Origin: Physcia stellaris
Taxonomy: Eukaryota > Ascomycota > Lecanoromycetes > Caliciales > Physciaceae
Length of the DNA stretch: 64,000 nt
Assembly (NCBI GenBank): GCA_018902385.1
Contig: JABSSW010000005.1
Coordinates: 186,001 to 250,000 of the forward strand
Direction: 5' to 3'
This document shows positions 11,055 through 23,321 of this stretch, piece by piece. Within the stretch, counting starts at the first letter, position 1. Every line of letters starts with the position of its first letter. The notes below the pieces were generated by a model. The model was not told the DNA's origin, did not search any database, and saw nothing but the letters and a program-made list of their open reading frames with translations. Made by a program: the position numbers and the translations under genes.

Positions 11055-11084
11055 GTCTACGAAACACCCTTCCCGCCCTTAATG
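11055..11084 (-). repeat. Right terminal inverted repeat of first MITE
   Basis: This is the exact reverse complement of 10297-10326, followed by TA at 11085-11086. Confidence 0.9.
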
Positions 11085-11290
11085 TAAGTAGATGTATGTA
11101 ACTGCGTCTCGCGTTAGGCGAAAAGTATGTAGCCGAGGGGCCGAAAGTTCAGAGTTACATCATTCCGCCGCAGAAAGACCTTTGAGTCAGCACTCAGCCA
11201 GTAGATAAACAGCACGTACGAGACGTACTGGTTCGGACTTCGTTGCCAAAGCTCAGTAGAGTGCGACTCCTTGGAGAGACACTCGTGATC

Positions 11291-12027
11291 ATGGCCGGTC
11301 AGTACTGGCTTTCTGAATATTTCGAAGCATCCATTGTAGCCTTCACGTATTGCAGATCCTGATACCTCGCCGTCTTTGGAGAGCATGAGGCTAACCATAT
11401 ACTTCCTTTAGACTTCAATACTGTCGCACGTCAGTCCAAACAACTGCTCAATCATAACGGAGCACAGTAGCCCATTCGGCCATTCTCACTAATGCTTCCA
11501 CAGAGCAATTCACTAAGTTCTACTACGATACTTTCGATGCAGACCGCAAGAATTTGGCGGCTCTCTATGTATATGACCTACCCCGTGCGGTCTCGGACTT
11601 CTTCTAATTAGGCTGCTGTAGCGGGACAGCTCGATGCTCACCTTCGAGACTGCTGCCATCCAGGGGGTGTCTGGAATCATCGAGAAACTGGCAGTATGTT
11701 GAGGGCCTTCGCTGCACGATTGTGCCATTAATCAATGAGGACAGTCATTACCTTTCAACAAAGTTGTTCATAAAGTCAGTACCTTAGACGCGCAACCTTC
11801 GAGTGAGCAAGGTGGTATACTAGTTATGGTCACAGGAGCGCTTTTGGTATGAACATACGGCCACCTGAATTTCGCAGACTTTCGATTCGTGTTGTCTGAC
11901 CTACTTGTGAATCTAGGTCGACGAGGAACAAAACCCTATGAACTATACTCAGGCTTTCCAATTGCTGCCGGACGGTCAAGGGAGCTACTATGTGTTCAAT
12001 GACATCTTCAGACTGATTTACGGATAA
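11291..12027 (+). CDS. NTF2: Nuclear transport factor 2
   Basis: Six small exons (11291-11297, 11412-11429, 11504-11568, 11622-11693, 11745-11846, 11917-12027) join in phase to 124 aa, the normal NTF2 length. The protein starts [20 protein letters not shown] and continues with [38 protein letters not shown] and [20 protein letters not shown], all typical of NTF2. It carries Ran-GDP into the nucleus and binds FxFG nucleoporins. The first coding exon is only 7 nt (ATGGCCG) and the second only 18 nt, so automatic annotation is likely to miss the start. The start is set by the family N-terminus MADF. The first MITE sits immediately upstream. Confidence 0.95.
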
Positions 12028-13013
12028 GCGGAAGAAAGATTCATGCTGCAATTTTAGAGCATGCGGATTAGAAGGCGTTGGGATACATTGAACCGACTGT
12101 CGATACCTCTGTGATGGAAATCTCCGAAGAAGTAAACACCCTGAATCGACCTGTCTACCATCTGTGCATATGCTTTGATTAACAATCATTGAAGGTGTTC
12201 GACACTTGAATGAATGGTTTCATGGCCAGCCTTGTCAAATGCTCGGATGTTCTGAGATTTCGCAGCCCAGTCAGTTTCAAGATAGCGCCTTTGTGTTTAG
12301 AGCCGAATCCACAAATCAGCCGGTGTCAGCAGTGGGAATTTGGGAGACTAGGGTAGGGATCTAATGAGTCTGAAACCGATGTGTTTGGATGACTGGGCGC
12401 GCTGGACTATTTGCCTTTACTTCTGTTGTTAGTTGAGTTTTCATCATCTAAATAAAACGATAAATTGATTGTATTATTGGCTCTTGACTGTTTAGCGAGT
12501 GCTGATGAATGAGACGCTTGCACAATTTTGAGAGTTAATCGGCGTACAGTGAGCCACGTCCGCTTGATGTTGAGATTCTGCGTCCAGTATGCTGCCATGA
12601 GTCGGAAGAAACTACACCGATGATGTACTCCTGTCTAAAACTAGGACCGTAGAAAAAGAGCATGGGGTGACCAGGTGTATATGAGCGAGGTAGCGCTTGG
12701 AGAGAAGCTCGAAAGGGTGCGTCTAGATTCGGCCCGCGCGCCGCTCTTGGCGGCTGAGTTAGGAGCCAAGGTTTGAACTTGGCATCAAGTTACCAACATA
12801 AGTACACGACACAGAGAGACTAGGTTCTTAGGCAACATTTTATTGACCACCCATTTGTCAAAATCGACCTCACTACCTGGGATACTCCGAACAAGGATAC
12901 CAACTATACCAACGTCAATAGCGACTCCTCTTATTCTGGCGACAGCGAGCAGAACCTCAATTTGGCAGAACGACCTGGTCTGCACCAGTGCAACCTGCTT
13001 TTGAACCAGCAAA
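12028..13013. other. Intergenic region NTF2-TVP18
   Basis: About 990 bases separate the two plus-strand genes. The open frames are short and not recognisable. A stretch near 12755-12790 (GGTTTGAACTTGG) faintly recalls a tRNA T-arm, but no cloverleaf can be built around it. Confidence 0.45.
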
Positions 13014-13810
13014 ATGACTATTCAAGAGGAGTTAAGATCACGTAACTTCAGTAAGCAGCATGAAGTCATGACGAGGTTCGAAGCTAACAGTATCGCAATC
13101 ACTAGGCATATACGGACAATGGTAGGTTTGGTTGTTTACTTCCAGAACGGGACTCTTCGAGTCGCAGCCTAGTATTCGAAGCCGTACAGCGACAACAAAC
13201 ACAAGCTCACAATCTATTCCCGAAAACCACCTGTGTTAATCTGCCTCACTCACCCACTCAATGCTGATTACGAGGCCATCGAAGTTTTATAGAAGATACT
13301 TAGTGCATGATTTAGATTGACTCTAAGAGTGCTGACTCTGTCAATCTTAGGCTGGGTATACTATGCATGTTCCTTTGCATTGCCCTGGGGATAGCAAATT
13401 TCTTCCACATACATCCCCTTACAATTATATTTAGTATAATATGCCTGTAAGTCGGAAATTCCAAACTCCGCCGGACTCCTAGACTCATTGGTACTGACTA
13501 TGGTACCAGTGTCTCCGGGCTTATGATCATTTTCATCGAAATACCTCTCCTCCTCCGCATATGCCCTACCTCCAGCACTTTCGATAACTTCATCAGAAGG
13601 TTTACTACAAATTACATGCGTGCGGCGATATACGGTGTCATGAGTCTGGTACAATGGCTCAGTATCATCGTGCAAACCACGAGCTTGATCGCGGCAGCTG
13701 TTTTCCTCCTCTTAACATCAGTTTGTTACGCCATCGCAGGCTTGAGGGGCCAGGGCTTCGTCGGCAGTAAGACACTGGGTGGTCAAGGCGTTGCACAGAT
13801 GATTGTCTAG
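13014..13810 (+). CDS. TVP18: Golgi membrane protein TVP18
   Basis: Four exons (13014-13050, 13106-13121, 13351-13446, 13510-13810) give 149 aa, the usual TVP18 size. The start MTIQEELRSRNFSIYGQW, the middle LCIALGIANFFH and EIPLLLRICPTSSTFDNFIR, and the strongly conserved end GFVGSKTLGGQGVAQMIV identify the family. Four hydrophobic segments predict a multi-pass Golgi protein associated with Tlg2-containing vesicles. Its biochemical role in vesicle traffic is poorly defined. Exon 2 is only 16 nt. The 229-bp second intron is long for this window. Confidence 0.96.
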
Positions 13811-14713
13811 GCTTGAGACCATCAGTAAGTAATTGGTGGAGGGATTGTCTTGTTTTGACCGCTCTTAGCAGCTCGAGAAATCGCGGGAGATTGGAGTCAG
13901 GCCACCTGCAAGGCTGGGGTCAAATTATTGTGTACCCATACTGTTACGGTTTCCTAGGTCTTGCATTTGTACGAAAAGCGGGCATGGCGTTGGGAGAGTG
14001 TGTCTCATTGGCGAGTCCCTAAAGGCTGGGCAGGTGAGCGACTGAGTCTTGGTTTGGATGCTCAATGTTTTTCATTGACACCTATCATCATTACATTATT
14101 ACCTCCACGTAGAACTTTCTTTGGGCTTGCCACTAGTTCGGGACAGAACAGCATCGTGTAAAGCTCATCGGAATTCCAGCTTTACCAACGGGGAGCCGAG
14201 ACAGCGTTGCGCAGAGGTAGGATCTGACTACCCCAACCTCAAGTACACAAGCTCCTTGGCCGGCATAGGAAGACAACCTGGATTGGTGCATACCTACTCT
14301 TCCGTGGGGAAACAAATGGTTACCGTCCACGTGAGAGATGGAAGATTCGATCTGGTTAGCGTCAACGTGGGGAGATCAAGTTACCCCCATGTTGAAAAGG
14401 CGAAGGGGACATCTTTGATGGCGCACGACGAAATCCGCGGCTACAAGAACACACTATGTGTTCTGTAAAGAACTTGACATGCGTGGGTGTGAGCCCCCGA
14501 AGGATAAGGTAGTGTAATACCGAATTCATCGTCTCATGGTTCGCGTGGTCGAAAAAGAAGCGAAGCACAAATCCCACAGCATACTCCCTAGCGCCTTGGC
14601 TTCTTGGCTCTTGCCGCCCCTCAAGATTCTTTTACTACTTCTAATTCCCAGTTCTTTGAACGGATTGTTATATTATTGCTCAATGAACCGAGTTTCCACC
14701 GAGACAATTAAGT
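13811..14713. other. Intergenic region TVP18-AIM21
   Basis: About 900 bases include open frames of 66-115 codons. None has a recognisable motif, and the longest (14121-14468) begins with TTG rather than ATG. I treat the region as the TVP18 3' flank and the AIM21 promoter. Confidence 0.45.
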
Positions 14714-17700
14714 ATGTCTACCCCCAGATACCGCCCCGTCCCGCTCGATTTCAGCATCGCCAGGACCATCCAACAATGGATCCATCCAATATGCCCAAGG
14801 TACCTCCTAGGCCTGCACGTACCCGTGATCGTACCCAATCTCCAAACCGGGACAGTTTCCCCAGGTCTCCGCTCAATGAGGTGCCTTCTGCTATGCTGTC
14901 CAGTGTCCCAAGTGGCAGCATGTACAATAGCAGCTCGCAAAATCCATCGACCTCCAGTCTCAACCTGCCCCACCGTCCACCAAGCGTGTCTCTACCCTCG
15001 ATTGGACAAGAAGGGAGCGAGTACGCTGATATCCAGTATGAAGAGACTGAAGGCCAAGAGTCACTTCAGAATGACAGCAACGAGCCGACGCAGACCAGAA
15101 ATGTAGGTAGTGATCTACCGCTGCATGCGCCAAGGCCTTCATTCTCCGGTTCTACCGCAAAAGCTAGGGTCTCTGGCGTCACTCGCACCGATTCGGTTCA
15201 AGCTGCTGCTGCAGGTATTGGGAAGGTCCCGACTCCGATAAGTGGCGACGACAAGGATCCTCATCTTCGGAGCTTGCAATCACGTGCAAGCCGAGGGAGC
15301 TTCTCAAGACCGGACTCCTCTTTGTCTACAGAACGGCCTGGCTCTGGCCAGGCTGGGGAAGGCGACCACGGAATCCCTGAGATCCCTGGTGTCGGTCAAA
15401 GAGTCCCCATGTATCCTAATGCTGGCGATGTTCAGGCTCCATCTCCTTCGCCGTTTTCTCAGACTGTACCATCTGGTGTTGGCTTTCATAATCAGGGCTC
15501 AAAACCTCGCCATCACGGCCGAACTCGAAGTGGACGTGAAGTATTTCATGGACCACCTGGTAGTTATGGATTGCATGGGCATGGTTCCGCTATGAATGCA
15601 GATCAATTCGAGAAAGCATGGTACGATAAGCACCCTGAGGCGGCAGAACGAGAAGGTCATGGCCAGTACGGTCCAGGTATTATTGGTGGTCGGGGCGAAT
15701 TCGCGTTGAGCAGTGAAGATCTCAATAAGATAGTCAGGGACACGGCAAATCGAGGTGCTGGATTTGGTATAAAATGTTATCTGAGAGAAAACTCTCAGAG
15801 TTTGACTAATCAAATGTTCAGGGACATCTCCGGGAGTCTCAGGACTACCCAACGAGCAAATTGGCTACATGGCTAGTGAGGAGTACGTCTCTCGTCTTCA
15901 CACTCCTCTGCAATCTGCGACATACGCCAATAAAGCCCACTCAAATCATTCACAGCCGCATGTCGAGTCACCTTTGCGAAAAACGAGCTTTCCAGTCGAC
16001 GCTGAAGGCAAAGACACGTTCAATAAATCGAGAGGAACTCATCACTCTGCCCTCGCCGGATCCTCCGATAATGCTCTGGAAAGTGAAACAGAGGACGAAA
16101 GTGTCCACATTAAGGCACCTGCAGTACGAAAGGACAAGATTACGGGGAATGGCTACGACCCGCCTACACAAGATCTTGGTCCACATGGGGGCAATACTGA
16201 AGCTCAGGGTGGCTGGATCGAGGAGACTGGCTATGGAGTACCGATTCTGGCTTCAGATGAGGTTGCTAAAGAGCTAGGTATGGAGTTCATGCAGCCTGCG
16301 GTGTCTCCAGCTCAGTCACGCCGTGGCAGTCAGTATTATGCCGGTATCGACTCTGAAGCCCCTCCCTCGTATCAAAGTGGCTTCAGAAACAGCAGTCGGT
16401 CAGACAGCGCTTCGAATAGTCGGCCCTCAAGCCGACCTGGAAGCATTCATGGGGCGCTCCCGGGTCTCACGCGTTTCATGTCTCATGATGATAGGGAAGA
16501 TATGCATACTCCTCTTGAAGACGTGGATGAGTATGAACCATTGTTCCCAGACGAGGATGGCAAAGAAGGTAGACCAATGCCGGCTTCTGAGCGTTTCAAG
16601 CGTCGCGAGATGAAGAGGTTTCCGAGCCAGGATATCTGGGAAGACACCCCCAACAGCCTTCAGCTTGAGGCCACTGTCGATACGCCTGAACCGGTCGAAT
16701 CGCAAGCAGCGGAGGCGCCCAAGGCCTCGTCGACATTCGAAACACCGGAAGCAGAAAAAGCGCGAAAAGGTGAGGTTAGTGAGCAAGAAAAAGCGAAACT
16801 GATACCCAGAGAAGAGCGTCTGGCCAAGTCTAGTTTTAAACCGCATTTACGTGAAGAAATGCACAGGCCTGGAATGAAACAGAGATTCCCCAGCAGAGAC
16901 ATCTGGGAAGACTCGCCTGACAGCGCTCGTCTCGAGACTACAGTGGGCGGTCCCCAAGACGACGATCCAAGAAGCCCTCCAGATGAAGGCTTGCGTGCTG
17001 GAGCTGTGGTGTCTACCTCTGGCCGCCCGGATGAGGGCGTCATTGCAGGAGAGCAATCGCGAGACGGAGCAACTGCGGGTGCTGCAGCCATGCAGAAGCC
17101 TAATATTCCACCAAGGCCTCCTCGGGGGAAACCTGCTGCGGATGACTCTGATGTTAGTACTCAGGCCGTGCCGTCAGTTCCAGCTCGTCCACCCAAAAGG
17201 CTACACAAGGTCCCTCCAGCTGATGCAGAAGTTCCGCCCTTGCCTTCGAAGCTTTCAACAGTAAACACCCCGAAGAAACCTCACAGATATCTCCCACTGA
17301 AGCCCGCAGAGGTCCCGCCTTGCCTGAGCGCGCTAAACCTGACATCCCGCCTCGTCCGGCAAATCCAATTGCCCGAGATTCCAACGAACCTGTGCCACTT
17401 TCGAAGATTGACTCCACAACACCGACTGGCAGTGGAATTGCTGAAGATCAGCCTCAGGCAATTAAGTCTCCTCCTCCAGCACCGAAGCCTAAGCCTGCAG
17501 TACCGTCTCGGCCGGCGGGCAGTAAGATTGCGGCACTCAAAGCCGGATTTTTGTCAGATCTTGATAAGAGACTTCAGCTGGGACCTCAGGGACCAAAGCC
17601 ACAGGAGAAACCTGCAGACGTAAACGACAAAGAGGAAGAGAAAACGCCACTAGGCGACGCTCGAAAGGGTCGCGCTAGGGGGCCAGCCAGACGAAAGCCC

Positions 17701-18312
17701 GCGGCTCCTTCAGTGGCGGCAGAACCATTCAGCACAGACAGCGATGATAAAAAGAGGAATACAGAGTTGAGGGGGTGGGCAATTCAAAAGCCATGGGCTG
17801 TATGGCAGCTCAACGAGGTTGGCGTACTTAGCGTGGGGCCGGGCGAGGTCTTTGAGCCTCCAGCTGTTAGCGAAACGCCTCTCGGAGCTTACTCAAAGTC
17901 TATACAGAACTCCACCTCAGCCATGGTAGCGGAGACGGCCAAGCAGTTGGAAGCCCAAGGGACCGCCCCGGTAGCGGCTCTGGCCAAAGATGCGGTAGCC
18001 TCGCAAGCACCAGTCTCGCTAGAACAAGCAACTGCAGCATTAGACGCAGAAACTGCAACAGCTCCACTCAATGAAGTGATGACGGAAACGTCGAACAGCA
18101 ACGAGGTCAACACACCTGCTTCATCATCTTCTCCTCATGAGGCCCCGGCCATGACGGACGTCGCTAGTCAAACTGGACAACAGAACATCAAGGCAAATGT
18201 CGGAAGCGATGCTGAGCAGCAAATGACAGCCATCATCGGTGGAGAGGCGCATGGAGATGGGGGAGATGTAATTGTCCGTGAATTAGCAAAGTCGAACGAG
18301 GAAGGGAAGTAA
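14714..18312 (+). CDS. AIM21: AIM21-like actin-patch protein; apparent frame break at start
   Basis: Exons 14714-15766, 15822-17260 and 17329-18312 encode about 1,158 residues of largely disordered protein. It has repeated PPRPAR-type proline motifs (near the N-terminus and at NIPPRPPRGKP and DIPPRPANP), two copies of a RFPSxDIWEDxPxS motif, and the Aim21 signature SKIAALKAGFLSDLDKRLQLG near the C-terminal part. Aim21 family proteins work with Tda2 at cortical actin patches and limit barbed-end growth. The natural start ATG TCT ACC at 14714 is out of frame with the body. One extra C in the C5 run at 14721-14725 would give MSTPQIPPRPAR. Otherwise translation could begin at 14684 or 14776. The change of frame near 17300 is explained by a 68-bp GT-AG intron, 17261-17328. 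Confidence 0.85.
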
Positions 18313-18714
18313 GACTCTATGGATGATATTTGGAGTCGCCAGCGACAAGATGGGATTAATTTGCTTCATATGGTGAATGAGCCTTCCCATATTAGTTCAA
18401 GCATTGTATTCACATCTTAGCTAGTCTGATTAATTGTGAAGAAGATATCAAGATTTCCTCGAAGGTACCCTACCTTACTTGACCTTCTTGAGACATTGTT
18501 GAGGATTTTCCCTGCCGAAGGGGATCTGGGATGAAATCAAGGCCTTCCGATTGGCTCGATGTGCCGAGGTTAGGGCTTTTCAATGCTCTTATTTTTACTC
18601 CGTACTCTAGCGAGACGTCAAAGCACTGACAGTCGATGTCATGCTGGGTGGGGGAGAGCCAACTTCTGCAAACAAGTCTTATCTGTCCCTTCTTCGTGTT
18701 TGTCTTCGGCGACA
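18313..18714. other. Intergenic region AIM21-ETFDH
   Basis: These 402 bases contain the AIM21 3' flank and the ETF-QO promoter. Nothing else is recognisable. Confidence 0.45.
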
Positions 18715-20773
18715 ATGGCCCAGGTTCCGCCCGCCGTGTTCTCTGCACGGATGGCCATCTGTAGGCCTAAGTTCTCGTTTCAATCCATCAACAGTGCCTA
18801 CTCACATTTTCCGCCTGCCCGCCGGCGTTACCTCCTCCAGGGCTCGAGAGTCCATCCTACCTGTACAAAACAAAGAACTCTTACCACAGCTCCAGTCCGG
18901 AAGTTTGCAGACGTTGATTCATCATTCGACCCTCGGCAACAGGATCGCGAGAGTGATCAAGTTGATGTCTGCATTGTGGGCGGCGGTACGAGCCAGAACC
19001 TATGTGTACCGCAAAAGCTAATTTGCACTTAGGACCGGCTGGATTGAGCGCAGCTATCAAGTTGAAGCAGTTGGCTAATGATGCAGGCAATGACGAGTTC
19101 AGGGTCCTTCTACTCGAAAAAGCTGGGGAGCTAGGGGCACATATTGTTTCCGGCAATGTGATTGAGCCGTCAGCGGTTGATGAGCTTCTCCCCGACTGGC
19201 TATCTCCAGACAATCCTTCACGATTTGAGAATGCGACTCCAGCGACTGAGGACAGGATGCGCTTCTTGACGAAGAACAGGTCCATACCGATACCTGCGCC
19301 CCCGCAGATGAATAACCATGGCAATTACATAATAAGTCTGAATCAATTCTCTAGCTGGCTTGGGGAAAGAGCAGAAGAAGCAGGTGTAGAGGTCTACCCA
19401 GGCTTCGCAGCTAGCGAAATACTATACGACCACGATGGATCAGTAAAGGGGGTAGCCACCAACGACCTCGGGATCTCACGAGCTGGCAAGCCTAAATCTT
19501 CTTTCGAGCGCGGCATGGAGTTCCATGCCCGCGTGACTCTCTTTGCCGAAGGCTGTCATGGTTCTCTCACAAAGCAAATTATCAAGAAGTTCGATTTAAG
19601 GCGGGACAGTCAGCCCCAAACCTACGGTCTGGGGTTGAAAGAGGTATGGGAAGTCAAACCAGAAAACTTCCGCTCAGGCGAGGTTGTTCATTCTATGGGC
19701 TACCCTTTGCCAGCAAATACCTACGGTGGCGGTTGGCTCTATCATTTCGGCGAAAACCTAGTGTCACTTGGCCTTGTTGTCGGTCTAGACTACCCTAATC
19801 CCTGGCTGGCCCCTTACGGAGAATTTCAAAAGTTGAAACACCATCCTCTGTACAAGTCCGTCATTGAAGGCGGTAAGTGTATCTCATATGGTGCTCGAGC
19901 TCTCAACGAAGGTGGCTACCAATCGATCCCAAAATGCGCTTTCCCTGGTGGTGCTCTGATAGGAGACACGGCCGGATTTCTCAATGTCCCCAAAATTAAA
20001 GGCACGCATACTGCAATGCGCAGCGGCATGCTCGCCGCGGAAGCCGCATACGACGCTCTGAGCAAGACCTCGGATAGCGGCACAGTCTTCCTCTATGATT
20101 ATGAGGATAAGCTGCGCGCCAGCACAATCTGGAAGGAGCTCTATGCGGTGCGCAATATGCGTCCCTCCTTCTCTACTTCCCTTGGTATTTACGGTGGGAT
20201 CATGTACTCTGGCCTTGAAGCCTACATCTTCCGAGGCAGGACGCCTTGGACTCTGAAGCATCATAGTACCGATCACGCCGCCACTATGAAGGCGGATGAG
20301 ATGCCAAAAATCGAGTATCCGAAGCCGGATAATGAGATAAGCTTTGATATCTTGACCTCAGTGAGCAGGACGGGAACGAATCATGAGGAGGATCAGCCAG
20401 TGCACCTGAAGGTCGAAGATTGGGAGAAGCATGCGAGCGATCAGTATCCCAAGTTTAAAGGCGTGGAGAACCGTTTCTGCCCTGCGGGTGTGTACGAATA
20501 CGTCGAGGATGAGAGTAAGGATGTGGGTGTAAGGTTTCAGATCAATGCGCAGAAGTAAGTCCATTTGATATGCTGCGGAGAGCTCTAAACGAAAGGAACT
20601 GACCATGGACTTTGCCAGTTGTATACATTGCAAAACGTGCGACATCAAGGTCCCAGCACAGGACATTGATTGGTATGCCTTCCTATTTCTCTTTCTTGAA
20701 GGTTCCTAAACGCTGATTGTCGGTCAGGGTACCTCCACAAGGAGGCGAAGGCCCTAAATACGTAATGACATAG
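18715..20773 (+). CDS. CIR2: Electron-transfer flavoprotein:ubiquinone oxidoreductase, mitochondrial
   Basis: Four exons (18715-18985, 19033-20554, 20619-20672, 20728-20773) encode 630 aa. The first 75 residues are Arg-rich with few acidic residues, as expected for a mitochondrial presequence. The FAD-binding loop VDVCIVGGGPAGLSAAIKL is split by the first intron. GAHIVSGNVIEP, LPANTYGGGWLYHF and GGALIGDTAGFLNVPKIKG follow the ETF-QO pattern. The [4Fe-4S] cysteines are in RFCPAGVYEY and NCIHCKTCDIK. The protein ends VPPQGGEGPKYVMT, the invariant family C-terminus. It passes electrons from ETF (fatty-acid and amino-acid oxidation) to ubiquinone in the inner membrane. The symbol follows the yeast orthologue; ETFDH is the general name. 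Confidence 0.97.
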
Positions 20774-21111
20774 AAACAAATCATGCACAGCAGATACTGA
20801 AGGCATCGACTGTCCCCGACTTCCAAACGCGTCTTGGGATTTGCTTATCATTGTTGAGCCGTCTATGACTCTATATCAGGAATTGGCCGAGGTTGAGAAG
20901 TTCTATCGGCCAGATTGGAGGAGCGTTCGTCCAGGCCATGTCGTACCCGTCCCATGTCAGCAGCGTTATCAATACGTCATCGTGCAGCAGATGAGCCGAG
21001 GTCTTCAACAAATATCTTTACAATACTCACACGCATCCTGTCGCCCACTTTCGTCACCAGAAAAACCGCCTGCTACGAAACTACTCTCCTCTTCGTCTGA
21101 ATCTCCTTGCG
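20774..21111. other. Intergenic region
   Basis: These 338 bases lie between ETF-QO and the DUF4336 gene. No feature can be supported. Confidence 0.4.
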
Positions 21112-21981
21112 ATGACTTCGAAGCTCGTTCCTCAAGATCCATCCAAGGTCACCGTTATACGGAACATTACACCAAATATCTGGACCTTTTCTGCGCCTTT
21201 TAAGCGCTTTGGTCGTTTCAAGGTTGGAGGCAGGGGCACCATCGGTAGCTTTACGAGGAGTTCCGGTGTGGTGCATAAATGCTGACAGCGACATTCAGTC
21301 CGGCTCCAAAACGGCTCGCTTGCTGTCTTCTCCCCAACTGCTTTGACGCCCGAAGTTCGCTCCACGGTGCAAGAATTAGGCAACAAAGTTGGCTACCTAG
21401 CGGCCCCCGACTTCGAGCATCACATCTTCCTCTCTGAGTGGGCGAAAGCATATCCGTCAGCCAAAATACTAGGTGTGGACGGTCTCCCAGAAAAGCGGCA
21501 GAAGTCAGAAGAGACGGCCGGCACCCAATTCAACCATGTCTGGACGATGAAGAACAAGCACGACATGAACGTCGATCCCGACTTCGACCGAGAGTTTGAG
21601 AGCGAGTATGTCGGTAGCCATGGGAATAAGGAGTTGGTCTTCTGCCACAAGCCGGACAAAACGCTGATCGAAGCGGACTTGATATTCAACCTACCAGCAA
21701 ACGAGCAATACTCCAAATCAGAGGAGTCGCCTACCGCAGGCTTTGCGACAAAAATGTTCATTGGATTGATGAGCGTCAGTGGAGCAGCAACTTGGCAGAA
21801 GAGATTCTTGTGGTATGGCGCTAGCTCGGCGGACCGTCCGGGCTTCAATCAAAGTATGAAGAAGATCAATGGCTGGGACTTTGATAAGATCATTCCGTGT
21901 CATGGAGATGTGATCGAGACTGATGGGAAAGGGATCTTTCAGAAGGTTATGGAGTGGCATCTCAAGGCTGCTAAGGATTGA
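21112..21981 (+). CDS. DUF4336 metallo-beta-lactamase-fold-like protein
   Basis: Two exons (21112-21244, 21299-21981) encode 271 aa. The N-terminus VIRNITPNIWTFSAPFKRFG and NGSLAVFSPTALTPEV, then DFEHHIFLSEWAKAYPSAKI, ADLIFNLPANEQY and the late KIIPCHGDVIE match the fungal DUF4336 family, which is distantly related to metallo-beta-lactamase hydrolases. The usual HxHxDH metal motif is not intact: only DFEHH and CHGD remain at the corresponding places. Hydrolase activity is therefore uncertain. No signal peptide is visible, so the protein is probably cytosolic. Confidence 0.8.
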
Positions 21982-22892
21982 ACATGAATTGTTGCCGTGG
22001 TAAGATATCGATGACATGTGTAGTCCTAAGATGTATGCATAGGAGATCCTGATGGACCTCGGTTAAGTATTTGACCAAGTTCAAATTTGATGAGGAACTA
22101 ATAGAATAATAATTGAATGTACTTATTCAACGGGTGAACTACCATTGAATGGGACTCTCCATGAATTTATGAAGACTAAGGCTCTCAGATTAGCTCTCTT
22201 AGGTATTCATCGTCTCCCATAATCTCCCCGATGTCATCCTGCGAGGGAAGAACGGTTCGAAGAGGGTGACATACATATTTGGCTTTTGACACAATCTATC
22301 ATCACCGAGCCTTTGTCCCCAAGTCCAATCAAAGATATTGCCTCTAGCCTCTTCCACGATTGAGAATCCTTGACTGAGAGGCTTCGCGTGCCCCAGTTAA
22401 GGTTCAGTGAGCGGAGCAATATGCCTCTCCGATTGAAAACTACAAATCTATACTCATCACCAGCGACGTTCTGTCATCTTACCATCAGCGGTGAGGCCTC
22501 AGGCAAGGTGACATGTCGCCTCCAAGAAGATTGTCTCGTCACGGCTGCTACACGCCCAACCTCGCCTCAGACCTGAAGTGCAGAACCATCTCTGTCTTTG
22601 GCTGCCCAAACGCTGTAGAGCCCAGTGGCAGTCGATGTTGGAATGGAGGATGCGATCAAACAGCTTTTCGCAGGTCATTGTGCCACTCTAAGATCTCTGT
22701 TCACGTCTCTCAGTCATGAGGTCTCTGCTCGCCGACCTGGTGTGACCCGGGGGTAAGAGCGGCCTTCGTGGAGCTCGGGTGATGGTTTTCTGCATTGAGT
22801 GATGGCCTAAGCAGCGTTAGATATCGAAGTGAACATATCATACATGTGAGTATATGCTTACTTGCTAGACTGTAAGATGCATGAGCAATGTA
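21982..22892. other. Intergenic region left of second MITE
   Basis: About 910 bases hold several 60-70 codon frames but none with a recognisable product. I see no inverted repeats other than those of the element that follows. Confidence 0.4.
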
Positions 22893-22990
22893 CAGTCGTT
22901 TTAAAAAAGGTTGGCGGTCGGGAAACCCGAACCTCAGGTTCCCCACCACACACCGAAATCTGGTGCACTTCGAAGCCCATCATAGAACAT
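22893..22990 (+). repeat. Left terminal inverted repeat of second MITE
   Basis: This arm pairs with about 23322-23419 on the opposite strand with only a few mismatches. The outermost 50 bases are almost perfect. Confidence 0.85.
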
Positions 22991-23321
22991 GTCATAAGCA
23001 ATACACAACGTTATTTAATTGATTAAATTTGACGTATAATTACAAAACATGACAATTACTATTGATTGTATGAATTTCAATAATTGTTTCATTGTATTGT
23101 TGTGATGTGCATGTTGTTGACATATTGCTGAAATTTTTGCGCTAACAAAATTTTCAAACGGAGCATTTCTACGAAATAAACAGCAACATTTGCGACATTG
23201 TGTTTTCACAACAATACATCGAATTACATTATACATATTCGTGTATTGATTGTATGTGTTATATGTATGACATTTTGATAAATATTTTCGATACATTGAC
23301 GTTGCGTCGTGTTGATATTGC

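Larger units (their letters stand above)
10297..11084. mobile_element. MITE (non-autonomous TA-target DNA transposon) with 30-bp perfect inverted ends
   Basis: A 30-bp sequence beginning CATTAAGGGCGGGAAGGG at 10297-10326 recurs exactly as its reverse complement at 11055-11084. Each end is flanked by TA (10295-10296 and 11085-11086), the duplicated target of Tc1/mariner-pogo type transposases. The 788-bp interior is AT-rich and has no transposase frame, so this is a non-autonomous element. It includes an 18-bp palindrome at 10963-10980 and a tRNA-like stretch at about 10745-10806. The identity of the two ends suggests recent activity. The right end lies 207 bp upstream of the NTF2 start codon. 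Confidence 0.85.

Noticed and set aside
12755-12790. tRNA-like T arm (GGTTTGAACTTGG)
   Set aside because: No A box at the right distance and no acceptor-stem pairing.
14121-14468. 115-codon frame upstream of AIM21
   Set aside because: No ATG start at its 5' end, no domain, and it lies in the expected promoter.
17261-17328. Second apparent frame break in AIM21
   Set aside because: A 68-bp GT-AG intron with matching phase (0/0) links KLST to RAKPDIPPRP, so no frameshift is needed here.
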